Position numbers and translations under genes: made by a program
The notes under the pieces: generated by a model
Seen by the model: the letters and a program-made list of their open reading frames with translations, nothing else
Database searches by the model: none
What the model was told of the DNA's origin: nothing
NCBI RefSeq assembly: GCF_000613185.1
Contig: NZ_CCBB010000002.1
Span: forward strand, 558,001-622,000
Source of the DNA: Mycolicibacterium cosmeticum
Lineage (GTDB): Bacteria; Actinomycetota; Actinomycetes; Mycobacteriales; Mycobacteriaceae
Direction of reading: 5' to 3'
Length of the DNA: 64,000 nucleotides
In this document: in pieces, positions 20,426 through 31,183 of the stretch
Numbering within the stretch: position 1 is the stretch's first letter
Layout: every line of letters begins with the position of its first letter

Positions 20426-21337
20426 ATGACCATCGAAGAATCTCCGGCCGACACCAACTCTCACGGCTTCACCCTGCAGAAGCGCCGAAAATGGCCGCTG
20501 ATCGCGATCGCCGTCGCGGTGGTGGTGGCGATCGCCGGGTACTTTCTGCTGTTCCGCGGCAACGGGTCCCATTCGGCGAACGAGACCGCCGGCGCCACGC
20601 TGGGTGTGGTGTACCTGGATTCCAACCCCGCCGAGAAGGCCATCATCGAATACATCGGTGCGCACATCGCCCCCGACTACGGCGTGAAGGTTGCCGCGGT
20701 CGGGCTGGGCGACAGCACCCAGATCAACAGCGCCATCAGCGACGGCCGCTACGCCGGCACCATCTTCCAGCACCGGCACTGGTTGCGACAGGTGCTCGAC
20801 GCCAACCCCGGATTCAAGGAACAGGCCGCCACCGGTCCGTTCTTCCACTGGGTGTTCGGCATCTGGTCGGACAAGTACAGATCGGTGCAAGATCTGCCCG
20901 ACGGGGCCACGGTGTCGCTGCTCGCCGACCCGGCCAACAATGCCCAGGGCATCTGGTACCTGGCCCAGGCCGGCCTGATCACCCTGCGGCCCGGTGCCGA
21001 CGTCACGGCACTGACACAGAAGGACATCGCCACCAACCCGAAGAACCTCAAGTTCACCCTGCTCGACTTCGGGGCACAACCGCGCGCCTTGCCGGACCTG
21101 GACGCCATCGTCGGGTACGCCGAATCCTTCCTCGCCGCAGGCGTATCCGAGGACAAACTGATCTTCGCCCCCAAGTCACCGGACGAGTTCGCCTCGGTCC
21201 TCACGGTCGGCAGCAACTACATCGACACGCCGAACGTCCAGAATCTGATCAAGGCGTTCAAGGATCCCCGGGTGCAGAGTTTCATCGCCGACGACCCCGA
21301 GGTGAAGAAGTTGGCGCTGCCGGGTGATCCGGCATGA
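20426..21337 (+). CDS. MetQ/NlpA-type substrate-binding protein, membrane-anchored (second copy)
   Basis: 303 residues, clearly paralogous to the protein at 17649 (IEYIGAHIAPDYGVKVAAVGL, FQHRHWLRQVLDANPGFKEQ, GIWSDKYRSVQDLPDGA). It likewise replaces the lipoprotein signal with one N-terminal helix (WPLIAIAVAVVVAIAGYFLLF). It is transcribed divergently from metN, 133 bases away, and its stop overlaps the start of a flavin monooxygenase (ATGA). It may widen the substrate range of MetNI. The start is fixed by the ATG of MTIEESPADTN. Confidence 0.85.
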   Translation: MTIEESPADTNSHGFTLQKRRKWPLIAIAVAVVVAIAGYFLLFRGNGSHSANETAGATLGVVYLDSNPAEKAIIEYIGAHIAPDYGVKVAAVGLGDSTQINSAISDGRYAGTIFQHRHWLRQVLDANPGFKEQAATGPFFHWVFGIWSDKYRSVQDLPDGATVSLLADPANNAQGIWYLAQAGLITLRPGADVTALTQKDIATNPKNLKFTLLDFGAQPRALPDLDAIVGYAESFLAAGVSEDKLIFAPKSPDEFASVLTVGSNYIDTPNVQNLIKAFKDPRVQSFIADDPEVKKLALPGDPA

Positions 21338-22716
21338 GCGGTGCCCGACCACAAGCCGGCGACCGCCAACTCCATTTCGGGTTGAACGTGCTGTCCGACG
21401 GGATGCACCCGGCGGCCTGGCAGCATCCGTCGGCCGAGCCGACCTGGTTCACCGACCCGGCATATTGGATCAACCTGGCCCACATCGCGGAGCGGGGCAC
21501 CCTGGACGCCCTGTTCCTGGCCGACAGTCCGTCGTTGTTCCAGCCGCCGGACCAACCGCTGGTGGCACCGCCGCTGGCGCTGGACCCGATCGTGCTGCTG
21601 TCGACGCTCGCCTCGGTGACCACGCATCTGGGCCTGATCGGCACGGTGTCCACGTCGTTCGAGGAGCCCTACAACCTGGCGCGGCGATTCGCCTCACTGG
21701 ACCATCTGAGCCGCGGGCGGGTCGCATGGAACGTCGTCACCAGTAGTGATCCGTACGCCTGGAACAACTTCGGCCGGGCCGGCGGCACGTCGGTGCAGCC
21801 GCCGCGGGACGAGCGGTACCGCCGCGCGGCGGAGTTCGTGGATGTCGTGCGTGCGCTCTGGGACTCCTGGGATGACGACGCGGTGCTGGCCGACAAGCGC
21901 ACCGGGGCGTTCAGCCGCGTCGGGTCGATCAACACCATCGGCCATCGCGGCGAGTTCTACCGGGTGGACGGGCCGTTGACGCTGCCGCGCCCGCCGCAGG
22001 GACATCCGGTGCTGTTCCAGGCCGGTGGCTCCGCGGGTGGGCTGGACCTGGCGGCCCGCTATGCCGACGGGGTGTTCGCCGCGCAGGCCTCGCTGCCGGA
22101 TGCCCTGCACTATGCCGAAGAACTGCGGGCCAGGACCGCCGCCCATGGTCGGCCGCGGGACGCCATCCGCATCATGCCGGGGTTGTCCTTCGTGCTGGGC
22201 AGCACGGAGGAGGAGGCACACCGGCGCCATCGGGAGCTCAACGAGCTGGCGGGGGAGCGGCGGCTGGCGCATCTGGCGGGCCAGCTCAGTGTGGATCCTG
22301 CCGAACTGGACTGGGACAAACCGTTGCCGCAGTGGCTGATCGACGGAGCCGAGACGACCGTCGGGTCGCAGGGTGCCCGCGATATCGTGGTGAACCTGGC
22401 CCGCCGTGAGCGCCTGACGGTGCGGCAACTGCTGGATCGGGTGATCACCTGGCACCGGTTGGTGGTCGGGTCTCCCGAGCAGCTCGCCGACGCCATCGAG
22501 GAGTGGTTCGTCGCGGGCGCGGTGGACGGGTTCAACCTGATGCCCGACGTCTTCCCCTCCGGGCTGGAACTTTTCGTCGATCACGTGATTCCCATCCTGC
22601 GCGACCGTGGGCTGTTCCGCCGGGAGTACCGGCACACCACGTTGCGCGGACATCTGGGATTGTCGCGGGTTCCCGACCGCAGGGCCGCGCTCACCGCGCA
22701 CGCCAGTGGCCTGTGA
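21334..22716 (+). CDS. FMN-dependent monooxygenase, NtaA/SnaA/DszA family (second copy)
   Basis: 460 residues, luciferase-like. Signs are FGLNVLSDGMHPAAWQHP, TLDALFLADSPSLF, HLGLIGTVSTSFEEPYNLARR, GRVAWNVVTSSDPYAWNNFG and VLFQAGGSAGGLDLAARYADG. The enzyme would use reduced FMN from a partner reductase, which is not encoded nearby. Its ATG overlaps the stop of the second MetQ by four bases. Binding protein and oxygenase are therefore made together, which argues that the imported compound is the substrate (inference). Same family as 14199 but not a recent duplicate. Confidence 0.85.
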   Translation: MSGARPQAGDRQLHFGLNVLSDGMHPAAWQHPSAEPTWFTDPAYWINLAHIAERGTLDALFLADSPSLFQPPDQPLVAPPLALDPIVLLSTLASVTTHLGLIGTVSTSFEEPYNLARRFASLDHLSRGRVAWNVVTSSDPYAWNNFGRAGGTSVQPPRDERYRRAAEFVDVVRALWDSWDDDAVLADKRTGAFSRVGSINTIGHRGEFYRVDGPLTLPRPPQGHPVLFQAGGSAGGLDLAARYADGVFAAQASLPDALHYAEELRARTAAHGRPRDAIRIMPGLSFVLGSTEEEAHRRHRELNELAGERRLAHLAGQLSVDPAELDWDKPLPQWLIDGAETTVGSQGARDIVVNLARRERLTVRQLLDRVITWHRLVVGSPEQLADAIEEWFVAGAVDGFNLMPDVFPSGLELFVDHVIPILRDRGLFRREYRHTTLRGHLGLSRVPDRRAALTAHASGL

Positions 22717-22719
22717 CGT

Positions 22720-23295
22720 TCAGGCGGCGCGGACGTCGAATCTCAGCACGTGGCCCCGCAATCCGGTCGCGATCTCGGGACGCAGGCCGACCGCGGCGCA
22801 GCCCGCGCCGAACTCGTCGACGGTGAACAGCCGGAACGGTGATCGGTCGACCCGGTGGATCGCGGTGGCCAACGGGGTGCGCACCAGGTCGTAACCGACG
22901 AACACGCCGCCGGGTCGCAGCACGCGGGCGACCTCGGCCAGCGCGGCCTCCCAATCGATCACGTGGTGCAGCATCAGGGCGCTCAGCACCGAATCGAACG
23001 ATGCGTCCGGGAACGGCAGCGCGGTGGCGTCGGCGGTCCGCACCGTCGCGTTGGGCACAGGAGCGAGCCGCGCGGTGGCCGCTGTGACCATGACCGGATC
23101 CAGATCGGTTGCGGTGATCGTGATTTCCCGGCGTTCGCGCGCGAGCCGTTCCGCGACCGCCCCGTTCCCCGAGCCGATCTCGAGGACCTCGTGCCCGAGC
23201 GTCGCCGCCGGCAGGCTCCGCACCACCGCGCCGGTGCCGGTGCGCCACAGCGCTCCACAGCAGAATGCCCGTTCCACCTTCGACATCGCCGGCAT
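22720..23295 (-). CDS. Class I SAM-dependent methyltransferase
   Basis: 191 residues. The SAM site motif I is VLEIGSGNGAVAERLA, motif II/III TATDLDPVMV and TADATALPFPDASFDSVLS, then LMLHHVIDWEAALAEVARVLRPGGVF. This is the UbiE/Methyltransf_11 group; the substrate is unknown. The start MPAMSKVERAF has an AGGAGGG ribosome site seven bases upstream. It lies 83 bases after the AraC gene on the same strand and may be the last gene of the URC operon, though a link with pyrimidine breakdown is not obvious. Confidence 0.82.
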   Translation of the reverse strand: MPAMSKVERAFCCGALWRTGTGAVVRSLPAATLGHEVLEIGSGNGAVAERLARERREITITATDLDPVMVTAATARLAPVPNATVRTADATALPFPDASFDSVLSALMLHHVIDWEAALAEVARVLRPGGVFVGYDLVRTPLATAIHRVDRSPFRLFTVDEFGAGCAAVGLRPEIATGLRGHVLRFDVRAA

Positions 23296-23378
23296 GTCCG
23301 TTCCCTCCTGGGTGTTGGTGCTGCCAGCCTGCCGCGCACCCGCGCGGTCCGCTTGTACGGATCCGTCCTTGTTCGGCC

Positions 23379-24119
23379 CTATTCGGCGAAGTTGCGCGCC
23401 AGCCGGCTCGGGGCTGCGCCCAGCAGCTCCCAGCAGGCACGGTTGGCGTGTGCGCCGTCGGTGAATCCGGCCGAGTGTGCGGCGTCTGTGACCGATCCGC
23501 CCGCGCGCAGCCGCTCGAGTCCGGCGACCAGGCGCAACCACCGAGCGGTGGCCGAGAACGACGTCCCGGTCTGCTCTTTGAACAGTCGGCCGAGGTAGTC
23601 GGGCGACAGGGCCACCGCCCGTGCGGCCGAGACCAGGTCGACGGGTCCGGTCCTGAGCAGATCGATGGCTTGCCGCAGTTGCGGATGGCCTTCGCGGGCG
23701 GCGGTTCGTGCGCCGAGTTCGGCGACCAGCCGGCGGGCGGCGGCCGGCAGCCCTTCCGCGTCGAGTACACGGGCAACGTCGTCGCAGAGCGCGTCGTCGT
23801 CGATCACCCAGATGTCCCCGCGGGCTCGCGCGTTGATTCCGCCACCCGGCCCGATGTCCGGCCGCAGATACAGCGACAGCGGCGTCACCCCGGCCGCGCA
23901 GCCGAGCGCGTGTCGGGTGCCACCGGCGATGGCGACCGCCCGGCACGTGCGGGTCGAGCCGTCGGCGGTGGTCACCTCGATGGGGCCATCCAGCCCGACG
24001 GCCACCTGGACCGCCGGGTGGTGGTGCAGGGCGACATCGCCGAACGAGCCGGCGATGGCGAATTGGATGCCCAGCTCGTCATCGTCGGCGGCGACCCAGG
24101 TGCCGGGCATGACGTTCAC
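23379..24119 (-). CDS. AraC-family regulator, probable controller of the URC operon
   Basis: 246 residues. The N-terminal half has a cupin-like sensor pattern ([32 protein letters not shown]). The C-terminal 90 residues form the double helix-turn-helix ([20 protein letters not shown] then [21 protein letters not shown]). The ATG overlaps the upp stop by four bases, so it is translated together with the pyrimidine genes. An inducer such as uracil or a breakdown product would fit, but this is inferred only from position. Confidence 0.82.
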   Translation of the reverse strand: MNVMPGTWVAADDDELGIQFAIAGSFGDVALHHHPAVQVAVGLDGPIEVTTADGSTRTCRAVAIAGGTRHALGCAAGVTPLSLYLRPDIGPGGGINARARGDIWVIDDDALCDDVARVLDAEGLPAAARRLVAELGARTAAREGHPQLRQAIDLLRTGPVDLVSAARAVALSPDYLGRLFKEQTGTSFSATARWLRLVAGLERLRAGGSVTDAAHSAGFTDGAHANRACWELLGAAPSRLARNFAE

Positions 24120-24745
24120 TTGGTCCCGAAGATGCGGTCACCGACGTCTCCGGCGCCGGGCACGATGTAGCCGTGCTCGTCGAGGGCACGATCGACGGCC
24201 GCGGCGAAGATCGGCACGTCGGGATGGGCATCGTGCAATGCCGCCACACCCTCGGGGCAGGTCAGCAGGCAGACGAACTTGATGGACCGGGGCGAGTACT
24301 CCTTGAGCCGGTCGACCGCCGCGATGGCCGAGTTGCCGGTGGCCAGCATCGGGTCCACCACCACGATGTCGCGTTCGTTCAGATCGCTTGGCATCTTGAA
24401 GTAATACTCCACGGCGATATGGGTTTTCGGATCGCGGTAGAGGCCGATATGCCCCACACGGGCACCCGGTACCACGTCGAGCATGCCGTCGAGGATGCCG
24501 CTGCCGGCTCGCAGGATGGACACGAACACCAGCTTCTTGCCGTCGATGACCCGCCCCGTGGTGGCCTCCAGCGGGGTCTGCACCTCGACCTCCTGGGTGG
24601 GGATGTCGCGCAGCACCTCGTAGGTCATCAGGGTCGCGATCTCATGGAGCAGGGTGCGGAAACTGTTGGTGGAAGCGTCTTTTCTGCGCAGCAGGGTCAG
24701 CTTGTGCTGCACCAGGGGGTGATCGATCACGTGCACGCCCGTCAT
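24116..24745 (-). CDS. upp: Uracil phosphoribosyltransferase
   Basis: 209 residues, normal length for Upp. It joins uracil to PRPP to give UMP and pyrophosphate. Visible are [18 protein letters not shown] at the N terminus, [14 protein letters not shown], the PRPP loop [19 protein letters not shown], and [18 protein letters not shown] at the C terminus. The start is the ATG of [10 protein letters not shown], four bases after the URC4 stop; a start 24 bases upstream would overlap URC4. In the fungal URC pathway a uracil phosphoribosyltransferase is required together with URC1 and URC4, which fits this operon. Confidence 0.93.
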   Translation of the reverse strand: MTGVHVIDHPLVQHKLTLLRRKDASTNSFRTLLHEIATLMTYEVLRDIPTQEVEVQTPLEATTGRVIDGKKLVFVSILRAGSGILDGMLDVVPGARVGHIGLYRDPKTHIAVEYYFKMPSDLNERDIVVVDPMLATGNSAIAAVDRLKEYSPRSIKFVCLLTCPEGVAALHDAHPDVPIFAAAVDRALDEHGYIVPGAGDVGDRIFGTK

Positions 24746-24749
24746 GTGT

Positions 24750-25915
24750 CTAGAACACCGTCCCGTCACTGATGATGGTCAAAGGGGGAAGACCGCCGCG
24801 CAGCCGGTGTGCGGTGGCGCGGCCGGCTTGCCAGGTACCGCCCTCCAGGACGCATGCCAACGGCACGTCGGCACCCAGTTCGGCGCATACCAGCGGCGCG
24901 AGTTCGTCCAGCAGCGCGACGGTGAGCGCCCGCCACTCCACCACCAGCTCGTCACCGACCGACCAAGCACGTTGGGTGACAGCCACATCCCGCAAGCCGA
25001 GCACCCCGGTGTCGATCAGCAGACCGCCGTTGCGGTACTCCGGCAGGCCGGTCAGCTCGTCGATCCCGGTCACCCGGGCACCCGCCCACCCGAACGGCTC
25101 CAGCAGTGAGTACGTCAGCCACTGCGACAGTTTGTGGAACGGCATCCAGCCCGCACTCGCACCCGGGCCCGGTACCGCGGGGTGCCGCCAGACGTCGCCG
25201 AGCGCCTGGCCCCCGATTGCGTTACCGGACGGCCAGACCTCCGACAGGGTGGACAGCAACGCCGAAAGGATGGCGTGGGCGGACACCACATTGTCGGATC
25301 CGACGAGTGCATCGAACATCGCTCCGGGTCGCCCGTCGGGTCCGTACACCGCAGGGTTCGCGGCCAGCGCCGCACCGAGCCGGCGCAGCAACCCGGCGCG
25401 GCCGTCCAGGCCGACCAACTGGTTGTCGTCGCCGACCTGGAAGGCAGCGGCGAGCGCCTCGGGTGTCACGGCCCGCAACCCGGTGGCGTCGGCGCGCAAC
25501 GGCTGGTCGGGGTCGCCGGAGAACAGGCCGTCGGTGAAGGCGTGCCAACTGGCCACGCCCAAGCCCTCGGAGCGGGTGAAGGACAGTCCCGTGGCGTGCT
25601 CGTCGTAGCGCCACTGCGGGCCGGCACCGGCGTCGAGCAGCACGCTGACCACCGCCAGGTCGATCATCGCGGGCGCGTCCAGGCCGGCCCCGCGTGCCAC
25701 CCCGCCCGCCTCGAAGTGGCGCCACCGGCTGTGGAACGGGACGTTCAGGTCGGGATAGCGGTTCCGGGTCACCGTCGCGACCTCGGCGGCGGTGCCCGGT
25801 AACGCGTCGTCGTCGACGGTGAACCAGGCCGATTCACCTGCGCGGGCCCGGGCCAGCAGAAAGCGGGCGCGATCGCGGATGGCGGCGGTGGTGCGCAGTT
25901 CGGCGATCGGGTCGG

Positions 25916-25919
<4 letters not shown>
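24750..25919 (-). CDS. URC4/urg3-like protein (DUF1688), uracil catabolism
   Basis: 389 residues. Family marks are [42 protein letters not shown] then [19 protein letters not shown], and [15 protein letters not shown]. The C-terminal [21 protein letters not shown] is also typical. This is the DUF1688 family, named for Lachancea URC4 and Aspergillus urg3, which is needed to use uracil as a nitrogen source by the URC route. The biochemical step is not established to my knowledge. The ATG overlaps the URC1 stop by four bases, and upp follows after four bases. Confidence 0.85.
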
Positions 25920-27172
<1,253 letters not shown>

Positions 27173-27290
27173 CGGAGCTCCTCTCCGCACTGGAAACCCC
27201 AGCAGGGGAAGGCGCCAGCTTAGCGACTCGACGTGACCGGCGCCGCGCGATACCGCTGACAGCGGGCCCGACCTGCGGCACAGTTGCGTC

Positions 27291-27677
27291 ATGAGCAGTC
27301 AGAAGATGCCGAAACCGAGCGATCTGAGGGCCGCGGCGCAGGCGGCGGTCGACTCCGCCCAGGCGGCGGTGGAGGCGGCGCAGGCGGTGGCCGGGGGTGC
27401 GATGCGCATCCCGCCCGCGTCGGTTCAGCTCGCCGCGCAACTACCCGATCTCATCGAGAACCTGGCGATCGCGACGGAGCGCCTGAACACCACCATCGAC
27501 CGCACCGAACGCTATATGGCGATGGCCGATCCGATGTTCCGCACCCTGGACCGGCTGCTCCCGCAGTTGGAGGCGCTCGTCGCGACGGGCAATGAGGTGT
27601 TCCGGATGTTGTCGAGCATTCCGGGAGTGTCCCGGCTGGGCAAGTTCACCGGGAAGTCCTCAGACGACCGGAGCTGA
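27291..27677 (+). CDS. Small helical protein of unknown function
   Basis: 128 residues. An Ala-rich amphipathic stretch (LRAAAQAAVDSAQAAVEAAQ) is followed by LAAQLPDLIENLAIATERLN and TIDRTERYMAMADPMFRTLD, which look like coiled-coil helices. I do not recognise a characterised family; similar short helical proteins are common beside acyl-CoA genes in mycobacteria. It is divergent from URC1 and its last 18 bases overlap the convergent TetR gene. Confidence 0.6.
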   Translation: MSSQKMPKPSDLRAAAQAAVDSAQAAVEAAQAVAGGAMRIPPASVQLAAQLPDLIENLAIATERLNTTIDRTERYMAMADPMFRTLDRLLPQLEALVATGNEVFRMLSSIPGVSRLGKFTGKSSDDRS

Positions 27678-28352
27678 ACCACCCGGCGCCGGCTTGACCG
27701 TGGTCCGGCGCCGCTGCCGGCGTTCACCGATCGCGCCGAACCGCATCTTCAGTCCGTCGATGAACGCGGTGAGCGCCAGCTCGAAACTGGCCGTGTCGAT
27801 TTCGTCGGCCTTGCCGCGTAACAGATGAGCCTGGTGCATGTGCGGATAGCGGTCTCGGTAGACCTGCACATCGTCGGCGAAGCCCTGCGAGAACGACCCG
27901 ACGGTGGATCCCAGCACCAGTGATCGGGTGGCCGCGCCGATCAGGGTGGCTTCCCGGGGCGGCCAACCCGCACCCACCAGTCCACCGTGCACGGCATCGG
28001 CGATCCGCAGGCTGGCATCGCGCCTGCCGATGCCGCTCGCCAGGTACGGCACCAGGTTGGGGTGGGCGGCCAGCACAGCCCGGTAGGAGCGGGCCCAGTC
28101 CGCCAACCCGGCCGGCCAGTCCGCACCATCGTCGAAGGCGGTGGTCTCGACGTCGCTGACCACTCGACTGGCGACGTCGTCGAGCACGTCGTCCTTGGTG
28201 GGGTAGTGCTTGTAGAGCGACGCGGCCTGCACCCCCAACACGGTCGCCAGCTTGCGCATGGACAGTCCGTCCAGACCGTCCCGGTCGATCATCTCCAGCG
28301 CCGCATCGCGGATGCGCTCGCGGCTGAGCAGGGGTATGCGCGGCCGCCCCAT
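27660..28352 (-). CDS. TetR-family repressor of the adjacent acyl-CoA dehydrogenase
   Basis: 230 residues. The N-terminal helix-turn-helix is RERIRDAALEMIDRDGLDGL then SMRKLATVLGVQAASLYKHY. The larger C-terminal ligand domain carries the TetR_C_1 features of TetR-class proteins. It is divergent from the acyl-CoA dehydrogenase at 28461. Two matching operators lie in the 108-base gap between them (28385-28399 and 28416-28432), so self-regulation and control of the dehydrogenase are likely. The start is the ATG of MGRPRIPLLSRE. Confidence 0.85.
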   Translation of the reverse strand: MGRPRIPLLSRERIRDAALEMIDRDGLDGLSMRKLATVLGVQAASLYKHYPTKDDVLDDVASRVVSDVETTAFDDGADWPAGLADWARSYRAVLAAHPNLVPYLASGIGRRDASLRIADAVHGGLVGAGWPPREATLIGAATRSLVLGSTVGSFSQGFADDVQVYRDRYPHMHQAHLLRGKADEIDTASFELALTAFIDGLKMRFGAIGERRQRRRTTVKPAPGGSAPVV

Positions 28353-28384
28353 GACGCGCCTCACTTCCCGGCAACCTTGCCCTG

Positions 28385-28399
28385 GCTAACGCCGTTAGC
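28385..28399. promoter_or_regulatory. TetR operator 1, GCTAACgccGTTAGC
   Basis: Perfect 6-bp arms with a 3-base centre in the TetR/acyl-CoA dehydrogenase divergent promoter. A second copy follows with its centre 32 bases away, three helical turns, which would place two dimers on the same face of the DNA. Confidence 0.75.
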
Positions 28400-28415
28400 T
28401 TAAACTGTGCACATA

Positions 28416-28432
28416 AGCTAACACTGTTCGCT
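28416..28432. promoter_or_regulatory. TetR operator 2, AGCTAACactGTTcGCT
   Basis: Same pattern as the site at 28385, with one mismatch in the right arm. It lies 28 bases before the acyl-CoA dehydrogenase ATG, where a bound repressor would block transcription. Confidence 0.7.
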
Positions 28433-28460
28433 ATTGGGCGCCAGCCCAGAGGAGATACCG

Positions 28461-29618
28461 ATGCGCAGGACCGTTTTCACCGAAGAGCACGAGGACTTCC
28501 GCTCGATGATCCGGGCGTTCATCGAATCCGAGGTCGTCCCGGTCTACGACAAGTGGTTCGAGGAGGGCATCGCACCTCGCGACTTCTACTACAAGCTCGG
28601 CGAACTGGGCATCTTCGGAATCGAGATCCCCTCCGAATACGGCGGCGCTGGGCTCGACTCGTACAAGTTCCAGGCCATCATCACCGAGGAGTGTGCCCGC
28701 GCCGGCGTCTCCTTCGGCGGCTCCAGCGTGCACATCGGCCTCTGTCTGCCCTATCTGAAGGCGCTGGCCACCGAAGAGCAGAAGCAGCGCTGGTACCCGG
28801 GCATGCTCAGCGGCGAGACGATGTTCGCCATCGCGATGACCGAGCCGGGAACCGGTTCGGATCTGGCCGGAATGCGCACCACCGCAAAGCCTTCCGGCGA
28901 CGGCACGCATTACGTGCTGAACGGGTCGAAGACCTTCATCACCGGTGGCGTGCACGCCGACCGGGTCATCGTGTGCGCGCGCACCGCGCCGCCACGCGAG
29001 GACGACCGCCGGTTCGGCATCACCTTGCTGGTGGTGGACACCAAGTCCGCCGGGTACCAGGTGGGCCGCAAACTCGACAAGCTGGGTCTGCGGGTGTCCG
29101 ACACCGCCGAACTGAATTTCACCGACGTGGTCGTGCCCGCCGAAGACGTGCTCGGCGAGGTCAACATGGGATTCTCCTACCTGGGGCAGAACCTGCCTCG
29201 GGAACGCCTCGGTATCGCCGTCGGCGCCTACGCCCAGGCCAAGGCCGCGGTGCGGTTCGCCGCGCAGTACACCCGGGATCGCACGGTGTTCGGCAAGCCG
29301 GTCGCGTCGTTCCAGAACACCAAGTTCGAGCTCGCGGCGTGCCAGGCCGATGTGGATGCCATGGAGGCCGTTGTCGACCGGGCCATGGAGGCGCACGACC
29401 TCGACGAGCTGACCCCCGCCGATGCCGCCTCGGCCAAACTGTTCTGCACCGATGTCGCCTCCCGCGTCATCGACCGCTGCCTGCAGTTACACGGTGGGTA
29501 CGGGTACATCAACGAGTATCCGATCGCCCGGCTCTACGCCGACAACCGCGTGAGCCGCATCTACGGCGGGACCAGCGAGGTGATGAAGATGATCATCGCC
29601 AAGAACATGGGACTGTAG
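28461..29618 (+). CDS. Acyl-CoA dehydrogenase (FadE type)
   Basis: 385 residues, the usual length. It removes two hydrogens from an acyl-CoA with FAD. Signs are LGIFGIEIPSEYGGAGLDSY, the FAD-binding AMTEPGTGSDLAGM, LNGSKTFITGG, RTVFGKPVASFQNTKFELA, and C-terminal LQLHGGYGYINEYPIARLYA with IYGGTSEVMK. The catalytic base is not obvious at the usual position (IYGGTSEV carries Gly-Gly-Thr), as in short-branched or isovaleryl-type subgroups that place it elsewhere. AGAGGAG precedes the ATG. Two TetR sites precede it. Confidence 0.9.
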   Translation: MRRTVFTEEHEDFRSMIRAFIESEVVPVYDKWFEEGIAPRDFYYKLGELGIFGIEIPSEYGGAGLDSYKFQAIITEECARAGVSFGGSSVHIGLCLPYLKALATEEQKQRWYPGMLSGETMFAIAMTEPGTGSDLAGMRTTAKPSGDGTHYVLNGSKTFITGGVHADRVIVCARTAPPREDDRRFGITLLVVDTKSAGYQVGRKLDKLGLRVSDTAELNFTDVVVPAEDVLGEVNMGFSYLGQNLPRERLGIAVGAYAQAKAAVRFAAQYTRDRTVFGKPVASFQNTKFELAACQADVDAMEAVVDRAMEAHDLDELTPADAASAKLFCTDVASRVIDRCLQLHGGYGYINEYPIARLYADNRVSRIYGGTSEVMKMIIAKNMGL

Positions 29619-29621
29619 CGG

Positions 29622-29963
29622 TCAGGGAGTCCAGGTTCCGTACGGGACAAGAGGATTGGTCCCGTATGGAATGTGCGGGTTGGCGCCGCCCACGGCCTGA
29701 TCGCGTGGTATCACGATGGTGGGCACATGCTGGTTCGGGCTACCGGCGACAGGTTGCGGCCGCAGTTCGGCCGGCACGTGCGGTGGCAACACCACCGCGC
29801 CCCCTGGCCCGGCATCGGAGACCGCGGTCGGTCCGTGCGGAGCGGCCGGGTCGTTCAGTGGCAGCGGGTCCGCGCCCAGGAAGGTTCCCACTCCGACAAT
29901 GATTTTCGCCGCTCCCGCGGTCAGCATCTCGATCATGGCTTCCACGATGCCGTAGATCGCCAC
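29622..29963 (-). CDS. Short Pro-rich protein of unknown function
   Basis: 113 residues. A hydrophobic helix (IYGIVEAMIEMLTAGAAKII) is followed by a Pro-rich tail with PLPLNDPAAPHGPTA, VVLPPHVPAELRPQP and two IPYGT/VPYGT repeats at the end. No family recognised. The helix could hold it in the membrane with the tail outside. It is convergent with the acyl-CoA dehydrogenase, three bases apart. Confidence 0.55.
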   Translation of the reverse strand: MAIYGIVEAMIEMLTAGAAKIIVGVGTFLGADPLPLNDPAAPHGPTAVSDAGPGGAVVLPPHVPAELRPQPVAGSPNQHVPTIVIPRDQAVGGANPHIPYGTNPLVPYGTWTP

Positions 29964-30001
29964 GACCGGCCGCTATCTCTAAGCGACCTCATATCAACGC
30001 A

Positions 30002-31183
30002 TCAGGGATGCAAGACGACCTTCACCGCGCCGTGCTCCTTCTTCTGCAGCGCTTCGTACGCCCACGGAGCCTGCTCGAGGGGGAGCACATGGGTGGCGAA
30101 ATCGTCGACGCCCAATGGGTCCTCGTCGACCAGCAACGGCATGATGTCGGGCACCCAGCGCTTGACGTTCGCCTGGCCCATCCGCAACTGCACCTGCTTG
30201 TCGAACAGGGTCAACATGGGCAGGGGATCGGCGGCACCGCCGTAGACCCCGATGATCGAGATGGTGCCGCCGCGGCGCACCGCGTCGATGGCGGTGTACA
30301 GCGCATCCAGCCGATCGATCCCCGCCTTCTGCATGAGTGGTTTTGCCACGGCGTCAGGAAGCAGCGCGGTCATCTGCTGCAAGGCTTTTGCGATCGGCGA
30401 GCCATGCGCCTCCATGCCCACCGCGTCGATCACCGAATCGGCCCCGCGTCCGTCGGTCCGGGCACGGATGACCTCACCGATCGGCGCATCGGCCGTGCCG
30501 GCGTCGATCACCTCGACACCCCGTCCCGCCGCCCGCGCCAGCCGCTCCGCAACCAGGTCGACGCCGATCACCCGGTAGCCCAGTCGCGCCGCGATGCGGG
30601 CCGACATGTCGCCGATGGGACCGAGCCCGAGGACGGCCACCGTACCGCCGTCGGGGATGTCGGCGTAGGCGACGGCCTGCCAAGCGGTCGGCAGCACGTC
30701 GGACAGATAGACGAACCGGCTGTCCGGCGGTCCGTCCGGCACCTTGATATGGGTGAAATCCGCGTGCGGTACGCGCAGGAACTCGGCCTGCCCGCCGGGT
30801 ACCGAACCGTAGAGTTCGGAATAGCCGAACAGAGCGGCACCGGTGCCGTGTGTGCGCACCTGGGTCGTTTCGCACTGCGTGTACAGCTGCCGATCACACA
30901 TGAAGCAACTGCCACAAGAGATTTGGAACGGTATCACCACACGGTCGCCGACCGCGAGGTTCGTCACGTCGCCGCCCACCTCGCGCACGATGCCCATCGG
31001 TTCGTGCCCGAGGATGTCGCCCGGTCGCATGAAGGCTCCGAGGACCTCGTACAGGTGCAGATCGGAACCGCAGATGTTGGTGGAGGTGACTTCGATGATC
31101 GCGTCGCTGGGCTCTTCGATCTTCGGGTCAGGGAAGGTCTCCACGCGGACGTCCCGTTTTCCTTGCCAGCTCACCGCTCGCAT
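30002..31183 (-). CDS. Zinc-dependent dehydrogenase, formaldehyde-dehydrogenase-like MDR
   Basis: 393 residues of the medium-chain dehydrogenase family. The catalytic zinc site has Cys in NICGSDLH and GHEPMGIV. The structural zinc cysteines are in CGSCFMCDRQLYTQC. The NAD(P) fold is VAVLGLGPIGDMSARIAARLG. A long insertion near residue 270 is typical of the glutathione-independent formaldehyde dehydrogenase-like group; the substrate is uncertain. The start MRAVSWQGKRDVRV has an AAGGAG site six bases upstream, although this lies inside the 3' end of the FAD-Rieske gene, overlapping it by 56 bases. Confidence 0.85.
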   Translation of the reverse strand: MRAVSWQGKRDVRVETFPDPKIEEPSDAIIEVTSTNICGSDLHLYEVLGAFMRPGDILGHEPMGIVREVGGDVTNLAVGDRVVIPFQISCGSCFMCDRQLYTQCETTQVRTHGTGAALFGYSELYGSVPGGQAEFLRVPHADFTHIKVPDGPPDSRFVYLSDVLPTAWQAVAYADIPDGGTVAVLGLGPIGDMSARIAARLGYRVIGVDLVAERLARAAGRGVEVIDAGTADAPIGEVIRARTDGRGADSVIDAVGMEAHGSPIAKALQQMTALLPDAVAKPLMQKAGIDRLDALYTAIDAVRRGGTISIIGVYGGAADPLPMLTLFDKQVQLRMGQANVKRWVPDIMPLLVDEDPLGVDDFATHVLPLEQAPWAYEALQKKEHGAVKVVLHP

